From Pseudomonas cerasi (GTDB taxonomy: Bacteria > Pseudomonadota > Gammaproteobacteria > Pseudomonadales > Pseudomonadaceae), in assembly GCF_900074915.1 (NCBI RefSeq), contig NZ_LT222315.1, forward strand, positions 62,001 to 126,000: DNA of 64,000 nucleotides, in the 5' to 3' direction. Positions 23,593 through 32,610 of the stretch are shown piece by piece (position 1 is the first letter of the stretch; the number at the start of each line of letters is the position of its first letter). Position numbers and translations under genes: made by a program. The notes under the pieces are model-generated. The model saw nothing but the letters and a program-made list of their open reading frames with translations, had not been told where the DNA came from and did no database searches.

Positions 23593-24651
23593 CTATTTAG
23601 CTCGTTGACGCTGACCATTGAGCAAAGCCAGCTTGTATTCGGGTTCGTAATGCACTTCCAGGATGTCCGTCTCTTCCATGTACACCACCACGTCGAACGA
23701 GGTTCGTACCAAGCGCTCGATGTACGCATAATCCAGGCCCTTGCCGACCTCCGACTGCTTCACCAGGCCGCACACACGGGCATAGCCTGCTTCACTGTCG
23801 TTGGCGTGCGCCGTGGTCACGGTGCCCTTGGTGCCGGTGTTCAGAATCTCGATGAAGTGCCACACCTCGTCACCGGTCAGCTCGGCGAGAAACAGGTGGT
23901 CGGGCTTCATACGTAGCGCGCTGGCCACCAGGGCTTTGGGTCCCACCACATGCCCGTAGAACAGATGCACATGGTTGGGATGAAACGGCAGGGGGTCTTC
24001 CAGCATTTCCTGGATCGTGACCATGCGCCGGTGAGCCGGAAAGAGGTCGATCAGCGTCTTGCCGTAGGTGGTTTTTCCCGAGCCAGGCCCGCCGAACACG
24101 ATGATGTTCTGACGATGGGCAACGGCCATTTCCATGAACGGGTCAAAGTCCCCGGCAGCGTGAGCGTCCTTCATGTCACACTGCCAGGGCTTGAGGGTCA
24201 GCACCGGTGAAGCGATGGCCTGGGCCCGGTCATAGCGGCCACTGTTGACGTAATCCTTGTGGGTGAAACGCAGCAAGGAGGGTTTGCGAAACGTCATCGA
24301 CAGGGTGCCTTCCTCGCACGCCGGTGCCATGACGATCTGACCCCGCTCCCCGCCAGGCAATTTAACGGTGTGAATCGGTGAATGAGGGGCCAGCACGCGG
24401 TAGTTCAGCGCACAGAGCGCATTGGCCAGCCGCCAACACAGGCTGTAGGTGAGCCAGGGCGCGTCCTCGCGCACCCAGCCGTCTGGACCGTCTACCCAGA
24501 TTTCAAAGGGCCGGTTAATGGCCACGTCCTGGGTACCGGGGCGATTCAGGCGCTCGGTGACGCCTGCCTGGTCGAGGAAGTCCAGGACCAGCGTGTCTTC
24601 GGTCAGCCCTTGTTCCTCTGGGTCTTGGGAGTGATCTGGTTCTTGCGTCAT
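23593..24651 (-). CDS. virB11: VirB11 secretion ATPase
   Basis: A 352-residue traffic ATPase. The N-terminal domain covers about residues 25-150. The motor domain has Walker A IVFGGPGSGKTTYGKTLI (about 184-201), an Asp box with RRMVTIQEMLEDPL, Walker B LRMKPDHLFLAELTGDEVW and a His box TVTTAHANDSEAGY. VirB11 forms hexamers at the inner membrane and switches the channel between pilus assembly and substrate transfer. It lies directly after virB10 (9-base gap). All motifs look intact. Confidence 0.95.
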   Translation of the reverse strand: MTQEPDHSQDPEEQGLTEDTLVLDFLDQAGVTERLNRPGTQDVAINRPFEIWVDGPDGWVREDAPWLTYSLCWRLANALCALNYRVLAPHSPIHTVKLPGGERGQIVMAPACEEGTLSMTFRKPSLLRFTHKDYVNSGRYDRAQAIASPVLTLKPWQCDMKDAHAAGDFDPFMEMAVAHRQNIIVFGGPGSGKTTYGKTLIDLFPAHRRMVTIQEMLEDPLPFHPNHVHLFYGHVVGPKALVASALRMKPDHLFLAELTGDEVWHFIEILNTGTKGTVTTAHANDSEAGYARVCGLVKQSEVGKGLDYAYIERLVRTSFDVVVYMEETDILEVHYEPEYKLALLNGQRQRAK

Positions 24652-24660
24652 GAATACTCC

Positions 24661-26043
24661 TTAGCGGTTCTCGAAAACCGATGAAAAGTCGATGTCGCGG
24701 GCCACGATGACGGTGATCACGGTGCCCGGCAGCAGGTGCGCGGTGTCCGGAATGTTGATGGTGCTGTCCAGCGCCTTGTTGGCCATGCTCTCCACGTTCT
24801 GTTCGCTGTTGTTCACCGTGTAACCTCCGGACCCCGAGCTTTTCTGCGTCGTGTTGGACGCGGCCTGAAGCGCGTCCTGGATGAACGACAACATCACCGC
24901 ACCGCCAAAGCGCTGCATATAGTGACGATTGATCCAGGCTTCGGTCCCGCTGGCCCCCATAGGGCCTGCACCGAGGCTGTCCAGCTTGGCCCGCGCACCC
25001 GATTGGGTTTCGATTTCGGTCCAGGTGGTGAACACACTGGTTTCGCCTGGGCCAACCTGTACTGTCTGCTCGCCGGTGAGCTTGTCACCCGCCGCCGCAA
25101 TCACTGTAGAGCCATCGGCGGAATACAGCGGATCGGTCAGACGACAATCCACCAGCCCTGGGTGGGTGCTGATGATTTCGTTGTACAACGCGCAGCGCGT
25201 GTAGGTGTTGTGGCTGACCAGGTACTTGCGATTCGGTGCCAGGTACGCTTTGGCCGGGGCAAAGGTGGTACCGCCCAGATTGCTCAGGCTGCTGCGTTTT
25301 CGGGTGGACGATTCACCACCGCCCAGGTCGCTGCTCGATCCGCCTTGCACGTCAGCCAGCAATGAAGGCGGCAGGGAGGGCTGATCGTTGGTCGGCTGTT
25401 GCGGCTGAGTATCCGCAGCGCCGGTGCCCATCGCATCTTCCGAAGTGACGAACATTGCAGCCCCCAGTTTGCGTTGCCGGGGGGTCTCCACGACCGGTGT
25501 GTTCTGCCCGGGCGGTGGCGGCACACTGGCGGCATGTCCCTGATCGGTCGATCCGCGATTGGCGTCCCTTTTATCCTTTTCCTCCTTCGCCAATCGGTCT
25601 CTTTCAGCGCGGGCTCTCCTGTCCTCTTCGGCTTTGTCAGCGGCCAGCTTGGCTTCCCGAGCCTTCTTCATGCTGTCGTCACTGCCCAGATTCACATCCA
25701 AGGTCGCGTCCTTCTTGACGTGGGTTTCATCAACCTCTGAGCCGGTAGTTTTCATCTGGGAAATGGTGAAGTACCAGAGTCCGCCAATCACCAGCAGCCC
25801 TACAAACACCAGCCCGGCCAGGCCCAGGTAAAGCGACTTCTTGTTTTGGGCATCGCCTGTGCGTTTGGCCCGCACGTCAAAGGCCCCACGGGCCTGGGTG
25901 CTGGCGGGCTCCGAGGCCGGGGCGTGTTCCGTTGCCGCTCCTTGCTCCGTGGTCGCTGCTGGAGCCGCTGCGTGTTCGGGCGGCACGATGCTGTCCGGCC
26001 CTGGTGTGCTATCCGGAGTTTGGTCATTGTCATTGTTCTGCAT
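24661..26043 (-). CDS. virB10: VirB10 channel protein
   Basis: A 460-residue protein with a proline/alanine-rich cytoplasmic N-terminus, one membrane span near residues 70-92 (LYLGLAGLVFVGLLVIGGLWYF), a charged Lys/Glu/Asp-rich stretch (coiled coil), and a C-terminal TrbI/VirB10 domain (LVSHNTYTRCALYNEIISTHPGLVDCRL ... RFGGAVMLSFIQDAL). VirB10 spans the envelope and, with VirB7 and VirB9, forms the core complex; it senses ATPase activity. The start overlaps the virB9 stop by 14 bp. Confidence 0.95.
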   Translation of the reverse strand: MQNNDNDQTPDSTPGPDSIVPPEHAAAPAATTEQGAATEHAPASEPASTQARGAFDVRAKRTGDAQNKKSLYLGLAGLVFVGLLVIGGLWYFTISQMKTTGSEVDETHVKKDATLDVNLGSDDSMKKAREAKLAADKAEEDRRARAERDRLAKEEKDKRDANRGSTDQGHAASVPPPPGQNTPVVETPRQRKLGAAMFVTSEDAMGTGAADTQPQQPTNDQPSLPPSLLADVQGGSSSDLGGGESSTRKRSSLSNLGGTTFAPAKAYLAPNRKYLVSHNTYTRCALYNEIISTHPGLVDCRLTDPLYSADGSTVIAAAGDKLTGEQTVQVGPGETSVFTTWTEIETQSGARAKLDSLGAGPMGASGTEAWINRHYMQRFGGAVMLSFIQDALQAASNTTQKSSGSGGYTVNNSEQNVESMANKALDSTINIPDTAHLLPGTVITVIVARDIDFSSVFENR

Positions 26044-26839
26044 GCTTGAGCTCCCGAATCTCGCCGGTGGTGGTCCCGTTGAAGTTGTACCCCGTGTTCA
26101 CCTGAGCGGTAGGCCGGGCCTCTACAACCAGGCTGTTCAAGCGGAACCGAAACAAGCGGCTCACCCCATGCACCACGACCACGTTCTGTTCGTTGTGCGC
26201 GTCGGCCAGGGTTTCGGTGCCATCGGGCAATACCTGGTACAGCACCGGGCGAGGCCCGTTGCCGGTGAAGCGGAAGCAGGTCAGCATGCCGTTGTCCCAG
26301 CCCTCATACGGCGCTATGGACCGGCTCTCTGCACTGGAGCGCTTCTGATAGGGGCCGTTTTGCACCGGGCCGTCGCAGGGGTTGCCAGGGTCACGGCGTA
26401 CCGCGCCGGATTTTTTCGGCGGCTCGGGGTAGGTGAAGCGCAGCGCGTAGGTCATGTCCGCAGCCCGAGTCACCAGTTTCAGTTCCAGCAGGTAGGTGTG
26501 CCGGTTGGTGTTGATCACCAGATTAGTATTGGGCTCCTGGTCGGTAGTGGGCTTGATGGCCACCAGGTTACCGGCCTTGTTCGGACCGATGGACCAGGCC
26601 TTGGGATCACCTGACACCATCAGGCCTGATGCCTCGTTGATGGTCTCGTTGGCCGGAAGCTGTACCAGCGAGGTACGACCCACCGAGGCCTGGATGCGGT
26701 ACACGTTGTCCGGGCTGTAAACAGCGGTCTGCACGCGCCGGTCGAGTGATGAGCCGGTGCCCAGGCTCTCGGCAAGAGCCGGGACGACACACGTTAAGGC
26801 CAACAGCGCCGCGAGGCCTGAGACGGCTTTATTTCCCAT
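26030..26839 (-). CDS. virB9: VirB9 core-complex protein
   Basis: A 269-residue exported protein with signal peptide (SGLAALLALTCVVPALAES). The N-terminal domain contains YSPDNVYRIQASVGRTSLVQLPANE. The C-terminal beta domain has LRFTYPEPPKK and GRAPVLYQVLPDGTE-like strands, ending in VHGVSRLFRFRLNSLVVEARP as usual for VirB9. It forms the outer-membrane part of the channel with VirB7 and VirB10. It overlaps virB8 by 11 bp and virB10 by 14 bp, indicating one tightly coupled transcript. Confidence 0.95.
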   Translation of the reverse strand: MGNKAVSGLAALLALTCVVPALAESLGTGSSLDRRVQTAVYSPDNVYRIQASVGRTSLVQLPANETINEASGLMVSGDPKAWSIGPNKAGNLVAIKPTTDQEPNTNLVINTNRHTYLLELKLVTRAADMTYALRFTYPEPPKKSGAVRRDPGNPCDGPVQNGPYQKRSSAESRSIAPYEGWDNGMLTCFRFTGNGPRPVLYQVLPDGTETLADAHNEQNVVVVHGVSRLFRFRLNSLVVEARPTAQVNTGYNFNGTTTGEIRELKHAEQ

Positions 26840-27617
26840 TGGACACCCCCACTTCCTGGGTCATCGTGTAGGCCTTGACCCCAAAACCTCGGGGGTTTAG
26901 CCACTGATCACCGGCTTTTTTGGCAGGATTTTTGTAGTCGTAGGTCACCGTCGCCACCCAGGTCACCGGGGCCAGCTGAGGATCGGGCGTGCCGTTGCGG
27001 TCCAGCACGGTTTTGGTGATCCGCACCTGGGCGGTGCCTTCCCGGTCTTTGCGTTCCAGGAAGTTGATATTGTTGATATCCGTGCGGATTTGCCGGTTGG
27101 TCCCCAGCACTTCCAGATAGCCCTTGGAGGACAATTGGAAGTTGCGGTACTCGGTAAACGTCTCGCCGTAGGACATCAGCTCCACCATGCCGAACTCTGC
27201 GTCGTGGCTTGAGAAGTTGTAGCTCTCGCGAAACCGTACATAGGCCGAGAGCCAGAACTCGTCATCGATCTGCTCCGGTGGCTTGCCCTTGTCGTCGGCC
27301 CACACCACGTCCGTGTAGCCGGAGTTGTTGTCTACCCGTACCAGGCCAAGTTGCACGGTCTTGAGCGGGGTCAGGCCCATCACGGCGGCGATGGACATAA
27401 AGGTCAGCACACCGAAGAAGCCCGCCAGGCGACGGGCGTTTTTGGTCTTGGCCTTCTCGTCGGCGGCGATGTTCTTCTCGAAATACCGCGCTGCATGGAT
27501 GAATGCCTGTTCGGCCAGGCTGATTTCTTGTGCGGTGGCCGCGTCGATGCTGGTACGGGCGGCCAGTTGCCGCTCCTGCTCGATCACGTCCTGTTTGGAT
27601 TTTCGTAGCTTTCTCAT
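26829..27617 (-). CDS. virB8: VirB8 inner-membrane assembly factor
   Basis: A 262-residue protein with a short cytoplasmic N-terminus, one membrane span near residues 62-82 (LAGFFGVLTFMSIAAVMGLTPL) and a periplasmic VirB8 domain (DDEFWLSAYVRFRESYNFSSHDAEF; later RNGTPDPQLAPVTWVATVTYDY and NPRGFGVKAYTM). VirB8 nucleates assembly of the channel in the inner membrane. The start at 27617 is ATG with the Arg/Lys-rich MRKLRKSKQD; the gap to virB7 is 37 bp. Confidence 0.94.
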   Translation of the reverse strand: MRKLRKSKQDVIEQERQLAARTSIDAATAQEISLAEQAFIHAARYFEKNIAADEKAKTKNARRLAGFFGVLTFMSIAAVMGLTPLKTVQLGLVRVDNNSGYTDVVWADDKGKPPEQIDDEFWLSAYVRFRESYNFSSHDAEFGMVELMSYGETFTEYRNFQLSSKGYLEVLGTNRQIRTDINNINFLERKDREGTAQVRITKTVLDRNGTPDPQLAPVTWVATVTYDYKNPAKKAGDQWLNPRGFGVKAYTMTQEVGVSNGK

Positions 27618-27654
27618 AAGTCACCTAAACCTGGACATACACGTGCTTCGCGGA

Positions 27655-27957
27655 TCAGTTCGCGGAGCATTTGGAGTCGTTGGGCGGGGCCTCGGCGGGC
27701 TTTGCCGGGGAGGCGGTTACCGGTCGCTTTTGCTGGGTAGTCTTGAGCGGCTGGGCCTGGGGCGCGGGGCTTGCCGCTGGCTGTACCTGGCCAGGCAAGG
27801 GTGCGGGCGTTGTCACAGGGGCAGCCCGAGGCGCAGGGGCATGGGTAAAGGGCATGTCTTCCCACTGCCCTTCTGGTTCGGACAGTTTGGGTGCAGAGCC
27901 ACACCCTGACAGCAGGGCAGCCGAAAGCAGCCCGCTCAAAGCAAGTTTGACATTCAT
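27655..27957 (-). CDS. virB7: VirB7-like lipoprotein
   Basis: A 100-residue lipoprotein: MNVKLALSGLLSAALLSGC with Cys19 in a clear lipobox, then a Pro/Ala-rich chain and a Lys-Cys-Ser end. Agrobacterium VirB7 is shorter (about 55 residues), but the place between virB6 and virB8 and the lipidation signal fit the VirB7 role of anchoring VirB9 in the outer membrane. The identification is by position and lipobox rather than sequence identity. Confidence 0.7.
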   Translation of the reverse strand: MNVKLALSGLLSAALLSGCGSAPKLSEPEGQWEDMPFTHAPAPRAAPVTTPAPLPGQVQPAASPAPQAQPLKTTQQKRPVTASPAKPAEAPPNDSKCSAN

Positions 27958-28024
27958 AGTGGAGTACCTGAGAGAAGCGAGGGTGTTGCGAGTAGGGAGA
28001 GGGCGTAGCCGGTGAAGCGGTGTG

Positions 28025-28957
28025 CTATTTGATGTTGTTGCGTCCCCTCCGCAGTTTGGAAATGCCGGCAGCGGCACCGCTGGTCATGCTTTTGGCTGCT
28101 CCAAATCCTGAAATTTTGCTGATCATTCCGCCTCCGGAGGGGCCACCGCCCATGATGGAGGCTGCTTGCTGAGGCAGTTCGATCACAAGCGCTGTGAACG
28201 TGCAGAAGACAATCAGGATGGTGAGATTCCCCTCCAGGGTGGTCGTCAACGTTCCGTCTTTAATCATCACGGTGTTGATAAAGCCGATTTCGATTGCCAG
28301 CACAACCGATATCAACACCTGAGCCAACATAAAGCCTGCGATGGCTGAAACCCACCCCCAGAAATACTGCCGGGTCTGGTCAAACAGCAAAAAGGCGATG
28401 AACAGAGGCCCTACGGCCACAACAGCCGTTGTCGAGACTTTCAGTACAAACAGCGTGGCGACGGCGGCCAGCAAGAACGGGATACCGCCCAGCACGTAAA
28501 ACACCACCCCCTGAATGCCCAACCAGATTTTAGCAAAACTGGTTGTTACGATATTGAATTCCATAGCCCCTATCAGGGCGCTCAGGTTCGACGCATAAGT
28601 AACAATCAAACTGTCGATCTGGTTGGTTTGCGTGCCCTCCTGGCCGGACAAAATCCCCCCCATCCAGTTGGGCAAGCCAGTGATAAAGGGCACAATCGTT
28701 TGTACGTACCATTGCACACTGAACGCACACGCGGTGATGGCAGCCATTTTCATAATTTCTTTGGCCACATCCTCGAAGGCAACGTTCATCCCCCGGTACA
28801 GCCATTGCATGTTTCGCAGCGTGAAGTGGATCAACCACATCGTCCCGAAGAGCGCTCCAAGCCCCAGCATCACCTTGGCCATCCCGGTGACCAAGGCGCT
28901 TTGCAAAGCGGCATCAACGAAATTGAACAACGTCTGGGCTATCTTTGTTACGTCCAT
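28025..28957 (-). CDS. virB6: VirB6 polytopic membrane protein
   Basis: A 310-residue protein with about six to eight hydrophobic spans (for example MAKVMLGLGALFGTMWLIHF, GVVFYVLGGIPFLLAAVATLFVL, AVVAVGPLFIAFLLFDQT) and the TrbL/VirB6 pattern PLFIAFLLFDQTRQYFWGWVSAIAGFML. The C-terminal tail is Gly/Ser/Lys-rich and cytoplasmic. VirB6 forms part of the inner-membrane pore for the DNA strand. It sits between the Eex-like lipoprotein and virB7. Confidence 0.92.
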   Translation of the reverse strand: MDVTKIAQTLFNFVDAALQSALVTGMAKVMLGLGALFGTMWLIHFTLRNMQWLYRGMNVAFEDVAKEIMKMAAITACAFSVQWYVQTIVPFITGLPNWMGGILSGQEGTQTNQIDSLIVTYASNLSALIGAMEFNIVTTSFAKIWLGIQGVVFYVLGGIPFLLAAVATLFVLKVSTTAVVAVGPLFIAFLLFDQTRQYFWGWVSAIAGFMLAQVLISVVLAIEIGFINTVMIKDGTLTTTLEGNLTILIVFCTFTALVIELPQQAASIMGGGPSGGGMISKISGFGAAKSMTSGAAAGISKLRRGRNNIK

Positions 28958-28967
28958 GCCGCCTCCG

Positions 28968-29333
28968 TTATTTTACTCGGGTATAGGTGGTGCTGTCGAA
29001 ATAGATGATATCGCCTTCCAAGCGCATGGTTACAAGACCACCAACCATGCTTAAAACGGTGTCTGACTCTGCCTTGCCTTCGAATCGCTGCAAGCCCTTT
29101 TCCTTTTTTTCATTTTTCCCCATTAGATCCCGTGTGGTGTTTGTGGTCTCAAGGTTTATATGAAAAACTTCCCCGTCCTTTGAGATATCCATGACAAAGC
29201 TTGGCGTGAACATTCTTGTTTTGTCTTCGCCAGTCCATCGCCCAACAAATCCATCCCCTTTGCTATCGAAGCAACCCGACAGCGCAAGTGCAAACAACAC
29301 CAAGCAAGAAAAAGCAGTCATTTTTTTAAACAT
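28968..29333 (-). CDS. Lipoprotein, probable entry-exclusion factor
   Basis: A 121-residue lipoprotein (MFKKMTAFSCLVLFALALSGC, lipobox LALSGC with Cys21). The mature part is rich in beta-strand and charged residues (GFVGRWTGEDKTRMF, VTMRLEGDIIYFDSTTYTRVK). In pKM101/R388-type clusters the gene between virB5 and virB6 encodes the Eex lipoprotein, which blocks entry of the same plasmid. The base composition is lower in GC than its neighbours, as often seen for exclusion genes. The function is inferred from place and lipobox. Confidence 0.6.
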   Translation of the reverse strand: MFKKMTAFSCLVLFALALSGCFDSKGDGFVGRWTGEDKTRMFTPSFVMDISKDGEVFHINLETTNTTRDLMGKNEKKEKGLQRFEGKAESDTVLSMVGGLVTMRLEGDIIYFDSTTYTRVK

Positions 29334-29365
29334 AGGTCATCTTCCCTTTCGAATTTATTGGTTAA

Positions 29366-30052
29366 TCAATCGTAGCTGGGCCGCACGCTCGTTTTACCGT
29401 TCATGTAGTCACTGAACGCTTGGGCCCGTTTTTCGTTTTCCATCTTCTCTTGCTGCTGCTGAAGCATCTGCATGTTGGCCAGCCGCATCTGCTGGTTTTG
29501 CAGCTCGATCAGCTCCTGCTGGTAGCGCAGCTGTAAATCCTCCTTCTGCTGTGGGGTCGTCACCTCGTTCAACCGGGCCCGTAGGAACTCGGCGTTCTTG
29601 ACCCGTTCGGTGCTGGCGTTGTAATTGCGTTCCAGCGCATCGGCAACCGACATCATCTGGTCGAATTTCTGCTGCACGCTGGCATTATCCGAGGTTAAGC
29701 CGTAGCGGTCACGCAAACTGGCGATGTCCCGTGCCGTGCCGTAGACATCGGCCCAGTCCCCCATGGGCATCACCTTGTTCAAGGCCGGGTCGTTCAGGAA
29801 CCCACCCAGCATGTCATTGCCGGTGATGATGCTCTTGTAGTGGTTGTACTGCTGCGCGGTCTCGCGGATGGCGTCCTTGGCCGTGGTCAGTGCATCCATC
29901 GCCTGCTTGGCCTGGGCCAACGCATTCGCCCTCAGCGTGAGCAGGGTAGACGGGTCCAGGACCGGCACGCCTGGCACTGCTGCGTGAGCAGCAGGCAGGG
30001 CTGCGGTCACTATGAGCGCGCTCAGCGCATAAGCCATCACGTGTTTGTTCAT
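29366..30052 (-). CDS. virB5: VirB5 minor pilin / adhesin
   Basis: A 228-residue protein with signal peptide (MAYALSALIVTAALPAAHAA) and a mostly helical mature part, including the long Gln-rich helices LQLRYQQELIELQNQQMRLANMQMLQQQQEKMENEKRA, typical of VirB5/TrbJ. It sits at the pilus tip and mediates contact with recipients. The ATG at 30052 overlaps the virB4 stop by 4 bp. The upstream extension of the frame is a shadow of virB4. Confidence 0.9.
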   Translation of the reverse strand: MNKHVMAYALSALIVTAALPAAHAAVPGVPVLDPSTLLTLRANALAQAKQAMDALTTAKDAIRETAQQYNHYKSIITGNDMLGGFLNDPALNKVMPMGDWADVYGTARDIASLRDRYGLTSDNASVQQKFDQMMSVADALERNYNASTERVKNAEFLRARLNEVTTPQQKEDLQLRYQQELIELQNQQMRLANMQMLQQQQEKMENEKRAQAFSDYMNGKTSVRPSYD

Positions 30053-32610
30053 GATGAAACCTCCATTTCGTTGTGTTCCTGAAGGGCTTTCCAGGCCTTC
30101 TGGAAGGCCGGAAGCCAGCGTTGTGCATCTCGCGTGTTCATGGACTGGCGCAGGTTGTCGGCGTAGTCGAACGCGGGCAGCCATACAGCGGGATCGTCGG
30201 TGTTCAGCCATTGGCGCACGGCCTCGGCCACCAGGAATGCGTCTACCCATACCTTGGGATCGGTCGTGCCGAGGTGTTGCCGGATACGCTCGGCCACTGC
30301 CAGGTTCATTACCGTGGCCGACAGCAACGGCAACCAGTACTTGAGTGGGCCGCCCAGCTCCATCTTCAGCTTCACCGTCTGGTGACCCTGCTGCACCACC
30401 ATTTCCCGGCTGAGTTTCCCCATGGCACGCACGGTGTCGAACAGCTTGCCCTTGACGCCAAACTTCGCGTAGCTATCGGCCTGGGCGTTTTTGTTGGGCA
30501 GCCAGATGGGCGTAATCACCTGCTGAATGACCGCCGGAGCATACTTCGTCGCCAGCGCTTGCTCGGGGTACTGGGTGTCCATGATCAGGATTTCCCCGCG
30601 CATGCGTCCGCTCTGCAAGACCTCCTGGATGGCATCCGCCGTGCTTTTGAACGACAACGGTGCCCAGTACTCGGCCACCACATTCAGCAGCAGGTTGCCG
30701 GGGCGGGCCTGGTGCATTTCGCGCTTCATGTAGAACAGCGTGTTCAGAAACGCCTCCATGACCTCGGGGTGTTTCTCGGCATAATTGTTTTTGAGTAACT
30801 GCGTGCAATCGAAGGCGAGACGCCGGTAGGTCTGCGCATCGAACTGGTTGACCGGCGAGTCCAGTACCCAGGCGTATTGCCCTACACGGCCTTCACCGGC
30901 CAGGCGACACCATTTCGATAGCCGGGTCCGCAAGCAGTTTTCGCCTTGCTCGGGGATGTTTCGCAGCAGCAATGACATGCTGCGATTGCGCACGTTGGTG
31001 TGCGCCATGACCGCCTCGATCGAGTCCTTGATCCTTTTCTGGTCAGCGTCGTTGCTCTTGTCAGGACCACCGGCGCAGCACAGCACCAGGTCAAACAGCA
31101 TTTGCCGCAACCCCGGACTGTCGTGAAACTGGAACGGGTTGACGCCGGTGAATTGCCCCAGCTGCACGGTGTAATACTCGGCCCCCAATGCACACAGCAG
31201 GTGCCTCAGCGACTCGTTGTAGTCGATGCCGAAAATCAGCGGATCGAAGCGGCTGAGAAAGGTCAGCAGGGTGGCCTCAGCGGTGGTTTTACCGACCCCC
31301 GTCTGGCCCGTGAAGACCGCATGCCCTGGCAGCATTTCACCGAGGTTGTTCTGACCGGGCGGGCTGTCATGCACGTTGAGGACATACAACGCCTTGTTGG
31401 CCGTCAGCACGGGCATCACACCCGTGCCATCACCGATGGGGTTGCCCTTGACCTTGCCCGTGGGAGTGGAGTGCAGGGAAAAGCTGCACGCCAGGTTCTC
31501 GGTCGATTTCATCATGGGGTACATGGCCTCGGTCACACCGGGGAACTGCGTGTACCAGGTGTCGATGTTGCTCATGGTCGAACGCACAAAGGTCGCGTCA
31601 CGCACCGTAAACACCGACGCCATTTTCGTGCCGTTCTCGATGGCCTGGTCCGGGGTCTTGCCGAAGACGATCAGGGAGGCGTGATAGCGGCCAAACGCCT
31701 TGTCGCCCAGGGTGATGGCCTCGATGGCATTTTCAAGCTCCTCGGTCTGCTTTGAATCACGCTCGACCGACCCCAGATCCGCCACGTGCTTTTTGAATTT
31801 GTCCTTGGCCTTGTTACGGTCTTCGAACAGAAACGTTTGCACCAGGGTGAACTCGAACTGCTGCTCGATGGCCTCGTCCCACATACCGGGGTAGGTCCCG
31901 CCACTGGGGTAGTCGCGCAGGTCAAAGGTGGTCGCGAAACGCTGGCCACCCCGATTGGGCCGGTTCTCGACAAAATCGTAGTTTTCGAAGTTGGTGACGC
32001 TATCAATGATCGCGTCCCCCAGGCGGGTATCGCTGACCAGCACGTCTTTTTCGTGCCCGTTGATCAGCAGGCTGTAGTAGCGCCCGATCTGCGAGAACAG
32101 CGCACCGTGTTCGTTTTCCTCCAGCCCCATGATGACCGGGTCATATTCGGCCAGCAAAGTTTCGGACAGCGACAACAGGTCGCTCATGCGCTCGATCCCT
32201 TCATCCACCTCGCGGTACTTGAGGATCAGGGCAATGCTGTACCCGACTTGGTAGAAGGTGCCGTTGCGAAACGGTGCGGTGTAAGCGTCCACGAAGTCCT
32301 GAAGCGCGGGCAGCGGCAAGGTGTATTGCGTGTCCAGCTCGATGCCCGTCTTGGTGATGTAGGTTTGCAGCATCAGGTGCTTGCCTTCCTTTTTGCCCAG
32401 GGCCAGGAAGTAGCGGTTGAGGTTATGAAACAGGTGGACCAGTTCGTCATCACTGCGGGTTTCGCTGGAAACCCCCTTCAACTGGATCAGGCTCACCAGG
32501 CGATTGCCGGGCAGGGTCACCATGTGTTCGTGGACCGGATAGCGCATCAATGGCGCTTTCTTTTCCGGGGGCATAACGCTTGTGTGAAAATCGTGCGCCA
32601 TAGAATTCAT
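30049..32610 (-). CDS. virB4: VirB4 secretion ATPase
   Basis: An 853-residue ATPase. The N-terminal domain spans about 1-400. Walker A is GHAVFTGQTGVGKTTAEATL (about 430). The region usually holding Walker B reads LLLNVVAEYWAPLSFKS instead of the common DE form, followed by RMRGEILIMDTQYPEQAL. The C-terminus carries three copies of a 22-residue unit with the pattern (R)Q-x-L/M-x-T-x-D-x-x-x-W-x-x-AF. VirB4 powers pilus assembly and substrate transfer. Its 5' end overlaps the virB3 frame by 161 bp; translation could also start at Met22. Confidence 0.94.
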   Translation of the reverse strand: MNSMAHDFHTSVMPPEKKAPLMRYPVHEHMVTLPGNRLVSLIQLKGVSSETRSDDELVHLFHNLNRYFLALGKKEGKHLMLQTYITKTGIELDTQYTLPLPALQDFVDAYTAPFRNGTFYQVGYSIALILKYREVDEGIERMSDLLSLSETLLAEYDPVIMGLEENEHGALFSQIGRYYSLLINGHEKDVLVSDTRLGDAIIDSVTNFENYDFVENRPNRGGQRFATTFDLRDYPSGGTYPGMWDEAIEQQFEFTLVQTFLFEDRNKAKDKFKKHVADLGSVERDSKQTEELENAIEAITLGDKAFGRYHASLIVFGKTPDQAIENGTKMASVFTVRDATFVRSTMSNIDTWYTQFPGVTEAMYPMMKSTENLACSFSLHSTPTGKVKGNPIGDGTGVMPVLTANKALYVLNVHDSPPGQNNLGEMLPGHAVFTGQTGVGKTTAEATLLTFLSRFDPLIFGIDYNESLRHLLCALGAEYYTVQLGQFTGVNPFQFHDSPGLRQMLFDLVLCCAGGPDKSNDADQKRIKDSIEAVMAHTNVRNRSMSLLLRNIPEQGENCLRTRLSKWCRLAGEGRVGQYAWVLDSPVNQFDAQTYRRLAFDCTQLLKNNYAEKHPEVMEAFLNTLFYMKREMHQARPGNLLLNVVAEYWAPLSFKSTADAIQEVLQSGRMRGEILIMDTQYPEQALATKYAPAVIQQVITPIWLPNKNAQADSYAKFGVKGKLFDTVRAMGKLSREMVVQQGHQTVKLKMELGGPLKYWLPLLSATVMNLAVAERIRQHLGTTDPKVWVDAFLVAEAVRQWLNTDDPAVWLPAFDYADNLRQSMNTRDAQRWLPAFQKAWKALQEHNEMEVSS

